A stretch of DNA of 64,000 nt, from NCBI RefSeq assembly GCF_021233055.1, contig NZ_CP089538.1:4790501-4854500 (forward strand), in the 5' to 3' direction. Source of the stretch: Spirosoma oryzicola (GTDB taxonomy: Bacteria; Bacteroidota; Bacteroidia; Cytophagales; Spirosomataceae). This document shows, one piece after another, positions 63,701-64,000 of the stretch. Each line of letters starts with the position of its first letter. Position 1 is the first letter of the stretch. The notes beneath the pieces were generated by a model, which worked only from the letters and a program-made list of their open reading frames with translations, was not told where the DNA came from and ran no database searches. The translations under genes were made by a program, and so were the position numbers.

Positions 63701-63960
63701 ACGCTTAGATCAACCGTAGTCGGTTGAGCCTGTAACGAAACGCTACTTAAAAGAAAGAACGCGATCAATGAGAAAGCATAACTCACCAATTGCCTTGGTT
63801 GTCGCATGAACCGGGCAAAAGCAACCAATGGCGAAATCGATTTCGTTAAATTGAGTTGTCTGCTCCGTTTCACCGCCCCTGCTGATCGATACAGTTCGCA
63901 GCTGTCGGTTTGCTTAGCAGTTATACAGTTAGATTGATTTAGTAAAGTTCGTTCATCCAT
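54718..63960 (-). CDS. 3080-residue type IX-secreted adhesin with CHU_C sorting domain
   Basis: This giant surface protein starts with a hydrophobic signal (LVSYAFSLIAFFLLSSVSLQAQ) preceded by about 50 polar residues; an alternative ATG at 63807 would remove most of them. The order is a DUF11 domain (about 80-210), an SdrD B-like domain (288-410), several Ig/PKD-like domains, a DUF11 domain near 800, then a run of about eleven Ig-like repeats of about 75 residues (888-1498 and 1625-1862). Each of these repeats has a VTLTATGC-type start and two later cysteines. More Ig-like domains follow, then a DUF11 domain (about 2205-2325), four longer repeats of 150-165 residues (about 2328-2985: IGVALAV, then YNVTY) and the C-terminal gliding-motility domain (FIPEGFSPNGDGINDLF, YNRWGNLVYQ, GTYYYMIRTSDG). 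It is exported by type IX secretion and likely stays on the surface. Confidence 0.93.
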   Translation of the reverse strand: MDERTLLNQSNCITAKQTDSCELYRSAGAVKRSRQLNLTKSISPLVAFARFMRQPRQLVSYAFSLIAFFLLSSVSLQAQPTTVDLSVSTKISKQNPTLGEPVTYTVIVRNAIGSANATNVIVKNQLPAGGVSYVAGSSSLVRGRGNYDAATGIWSVGAIAPNDSAVLTLQATVLGRGVWFNTAEVVSADQRDVDSQPNNASLTEDDYEAVCFSVPILWYAGDEFVVSVPSGYKNIVWYRNDSNVTTISADLAVVNADSSLSIKSPGSYRFTTTLNGCSALNCCNIDVIQGVYGSLGDLVFADTNKDGLQQTGESGIAGVKVVLLDSNNQPLKTTTTNANGIYAFSELTPSVPYSISFVAPAGYQFTGSSSIDGVDDTKNSDVNPVTGQTRSVTLAVGEVNNNLDAGLYSSCPTDYSLVASANASICSGDSIKLTATSLPGAKICWFLTPTDENPLAIVDNGDLVTFKPTITTTYYVEASINGCYSARKSVTITVNVVPTPTIRASIKNACPAQTVNLANVVVSNSNPAFTYEWYTNVNRSQTTRVADPTNVGAGTYYLFARSTDGCYSSPAVLTVDLVNCGCPNLAEVKISSGTAACSVNPVSLTVTISGSVTTVGWTSNGTGTFNKATGLTTTYTPSAADVASGTVLITATTNDPDGPGGVCSASTSSFILKIGKLPDAPTRVTADDTLVCQGGETKLVGFASGARINWYDESNTLLMTTESGSKFTVRPTLVGLNTYYAEAVTADNCVSATRTSVVVRVAACQADLAVVTKITTAGPYSVGQKITYSITASNNGPATGTDVKVQQLLPSALTFAGATPADSYNQSTGIWTIGTLTAGSSRTLYLEATINSTASTRTTATISGSNNDPNYRQNDTSSVGIPTNQCGIQAPTIVGAVPVICTGDVTTLQASGCGSGTVRWSDGQTGATISVKPTVTTTYSASCVVNSCVSDASNLVTVTIRDPQQPVLTASAGTVCAGSSVTLTASGCAGGTIEWSEGPQTGASIVVKPYTRTTYTAQCRVGNCLSNPAVQTIDIVTEVGSPTITASQATVCPGETVTLTVAGCVGTPIWSSTTATTSSIVVTPSIGNNSYSVYCRNGACISKTSNVYTITVAPLTVPTVSADVDSTCAKGKVTLTATGCTGTVIWSTKQTGTSIIVYPEASTSYYALCKVGNNCLSESSKSVTVTVASPSAPIVSASSLSVCSGNTVTLRAIGCGGTVKWYGADRIGASVDIRPAATQEYYATCTVGNCESAASNKVRITVATSGVAAPTVRASTLATCSGSVVSLTATGCTGEVVWSDGQVGGVVSVTATPTNKSFYAVCRTGTQCASGSSNVINLNVTPTPTPTITASQTAICPGGEVKLSVNNCQGTPHWNTGETTSSITVTPKATTAYTVYCQEGTCRSQESTSAIVTVVPVAVPTITASATAIESTGTVTLTATGCTGEVIWSANDINGNNKGAVLVVRPDGTQTYYAQCKLNDCLSDASISITISPNKGDCVTKAGTLTAVSPTVCVATSSTVTVAATPGTGLVKPTGYSVLYVLTKGTELVITQTAATPSFNVPAQAADYTIHTLVYNATVGDKNYLDLSAIKLAVTTGADVKRLIADQKICADLDLLGAKVSVKAVSPPVLSASPSTTVCYGAQVTLTATGCEGGTVTWSDGLTGQSIKKTVTSGFSTTATCTQNGCVSAPSAILSLTITTPAIPVIVANTPAVCTSETVSLTATGCAGGTYIWSDPASTTGTVLTGTPTATTQYRVKCKLGECESDWSAYNTITVGAPAAPTATIVNAGVSTSICAGSSVTLRADGCQATSEVVWSTGQVGRLITIVPTATASYTARCRNSSICSSASSNAVTVSVSPAVLPPTVLDRTNTCPATTVNLITAVTSKVTTTGGIFEYYTDASLTSVSKVASASAVGTGTYYVVEKTVGGCYSQPVAIHVQVISCQGQTPCDPQNPATADAGVDASICAAKTYQLAGKMGGAGKVAQWTTSGSGTFTNPFALDAVYNASANDVAAGKVTLTLSVSTNNASCPVASDQLVLTIQGSSTVPVVSILGSTKLCAGDSVTLKAPDGATGYKWNTNVTTQNIVVRTSGRYSVQVLDAGGCSSVKSADVVVEVAAPLVPPLVNNLRNACPAKVVDLTKALSSTSVGSSYIYRTCACTASNLVLRPDSVGQGTYWVVERNATGCLSAPSRIEVKVFNCAADTLDTDVSIAKTVNKPAVKRGETVTYTITVTNNGKYTARNIDVQDALPKGLELVLGSTPNYTLSNDIITRRIDSLPAGKSESITFSARLLTKEKVVNTAKITYLDNKDLNLANNTSSVTVQDTSTTKASVIGLAKAVVGTPVNIADSLIAVRYGFVIKNFGDDTLKNVLVTDDLAYAFSPNQIQSVAISSTNTDFSLKQNPAFTGRGDNTHLFDSTSYLAPGRTQTFFLDVTVRRVVGDTTRTFRNIASASALSSGVKVEDLSVNGGDVDPDNDGNPTNNTGFTVFTLGAPQLNGPGIGVALAVTNVRLQPDSSYNVTYKATVKNVGSTPLYGVSLVDSLSKTFASPASYSVVGTPIVGANSTLVANTAFNGNTATDLLTRTSYLNIGVQDTVLITVNVKPNRAVQPFYSSVVGRGRTADSSRTVTDISNDGFDPNPQGAVATAVRFNLPSALIGVAKWVGTPALVQAGIYDIPYIIRLSNMGREPLYKVQVVDNLSQTFGRGALIIDNIIPVSTDAGLVGNPSYTGQGVLTNMLIDSLSSLPVGASRQLGFTVRVNVKNADTLTFYNRAYAVAQTEQGLAVADTSTSGLNPDPANTLDPRNSNIPTPVSLDRLSTGSYIGVAMAVADTSRQPNGSYNVTYQIVVQNFGYDTLTQVSLSDSLVKVFNSQTGARYSVVRTPFSSSTGSRLKLNDRFDGNAQALLVIGDDTSVLLPRQTDTIRIVVNVASNGTTTTFFNSVYAQALSRTGIVSDVSTNGLIPDLNGNNNPTDDNEREATPLTLPVDNSAVFIPEGFSPNGDGINDLFIIRGLQGLTISLEVYNRWGNLVYQNQDYLNDWDGKANTGLMLGSDADGLPDGTYYYMIRTSDGRQFVRYLTINR

Positions 63961-64000
63961 TGGTTGGCCTCTTAGAGAAGTAAATACCTGATGCGGAAAA

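Noticed and set aside
1..64000. tRNA, rRNA and CRISPR arrays
   Set aside because: Reading the intergenic stretches shows no cloverleaf with CCA-type ends, no rRNA core sequences and no short regular repeats. A tRNAscan or CRISPR search was not run.

Overview
The window looks like a chromosomal segment of a Cytophagales bacterium, probably Spirosoma or a close relative in Bacteroidota. The reasons are the PorP/SprF proteins, a PorE-like OmpA protein and a giant adhesin ending in a gliding-motility (CHU_C) sorting domain, all belonging to type IX secretion. Further support comes from DUF11/Ig-like secreted giants, Bacteroidota-type -7 boxes (TAnnTTTG) and weak or absent Shine-Dalgarno sequences. 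I saw no rRNA, tRNA, CRISPR array, transposase or prophage. The assignment rests on protein character, not on a search.

Bases 1-6700 hold the 3' end of an S9 serine peptidase gene, an isochorismatase-fold hydrolase without the usual cysteine, a DUF4136 protein, a solitary HNH endonuclease, an exported M20 amidohydrolase and aspS. Bases 6983-15372 hold two large secreted proteins, a SASA-type esterase and a BNR-propeller/Ig protein, which share two C-terminal modules. Bases 15500-20937 carry a ThiF/MoeB-rhodanese fusion, then panD, a flippase-like membrane protein and a heptose-1-phosphate adenylyltransferase, then DUF2147, a membrane zinc peptidase and a small membrane protein.

Bases 21015-29843 carry a lipoprotein methyltransferase, a response regulator that has lost its phosphorylation residues, nspC (polyamine synthesis), a ugd-uxs pair making UDP-xylose, an acyl-CoA dehydrogenase, a GlsB/YeaQ-type membrane protein, pgeF and a small secreted protein. 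Bases 30124-34753 are a maltokinase-SDR-glgB cluster for alpha-glucan metabolism. Bases 34893-42679 carry a barrel-like protein, a CheY-like regulator paired with a five-PAS soluble histidine kinase, an alpha-E protein, an exported double NIPSNAP protein and a lipoprotein-type Gfo/Idh/MocA oxidoreductase.

Bases 42753-50048 carry an OmpA-family protein, a secreted protein of unknown function, an ABC exporter, a thioredoxin-like protein, a small iron-permease-like protein and an AAA ATPase. Bases 50152-63960, all on the minus strand, form a type IX secretion/surface cassette: a 3080-residue adhesin, PorP/SprF, a PorE-like OmpA protein and a second PorP/SprF.

Many genes end in strong hairpins, several with unusually long, nearly perfect stems placed between convergent genes. 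The points most worth following up are the paired secreted giants with an AT-rich internal Ig block, the degenerate response regulator with two palindromes upstream, the exported methyltransferase, the possible modification-dependent HNH nuclease, and three genes whose -7 boxes sit almost on the start codon.
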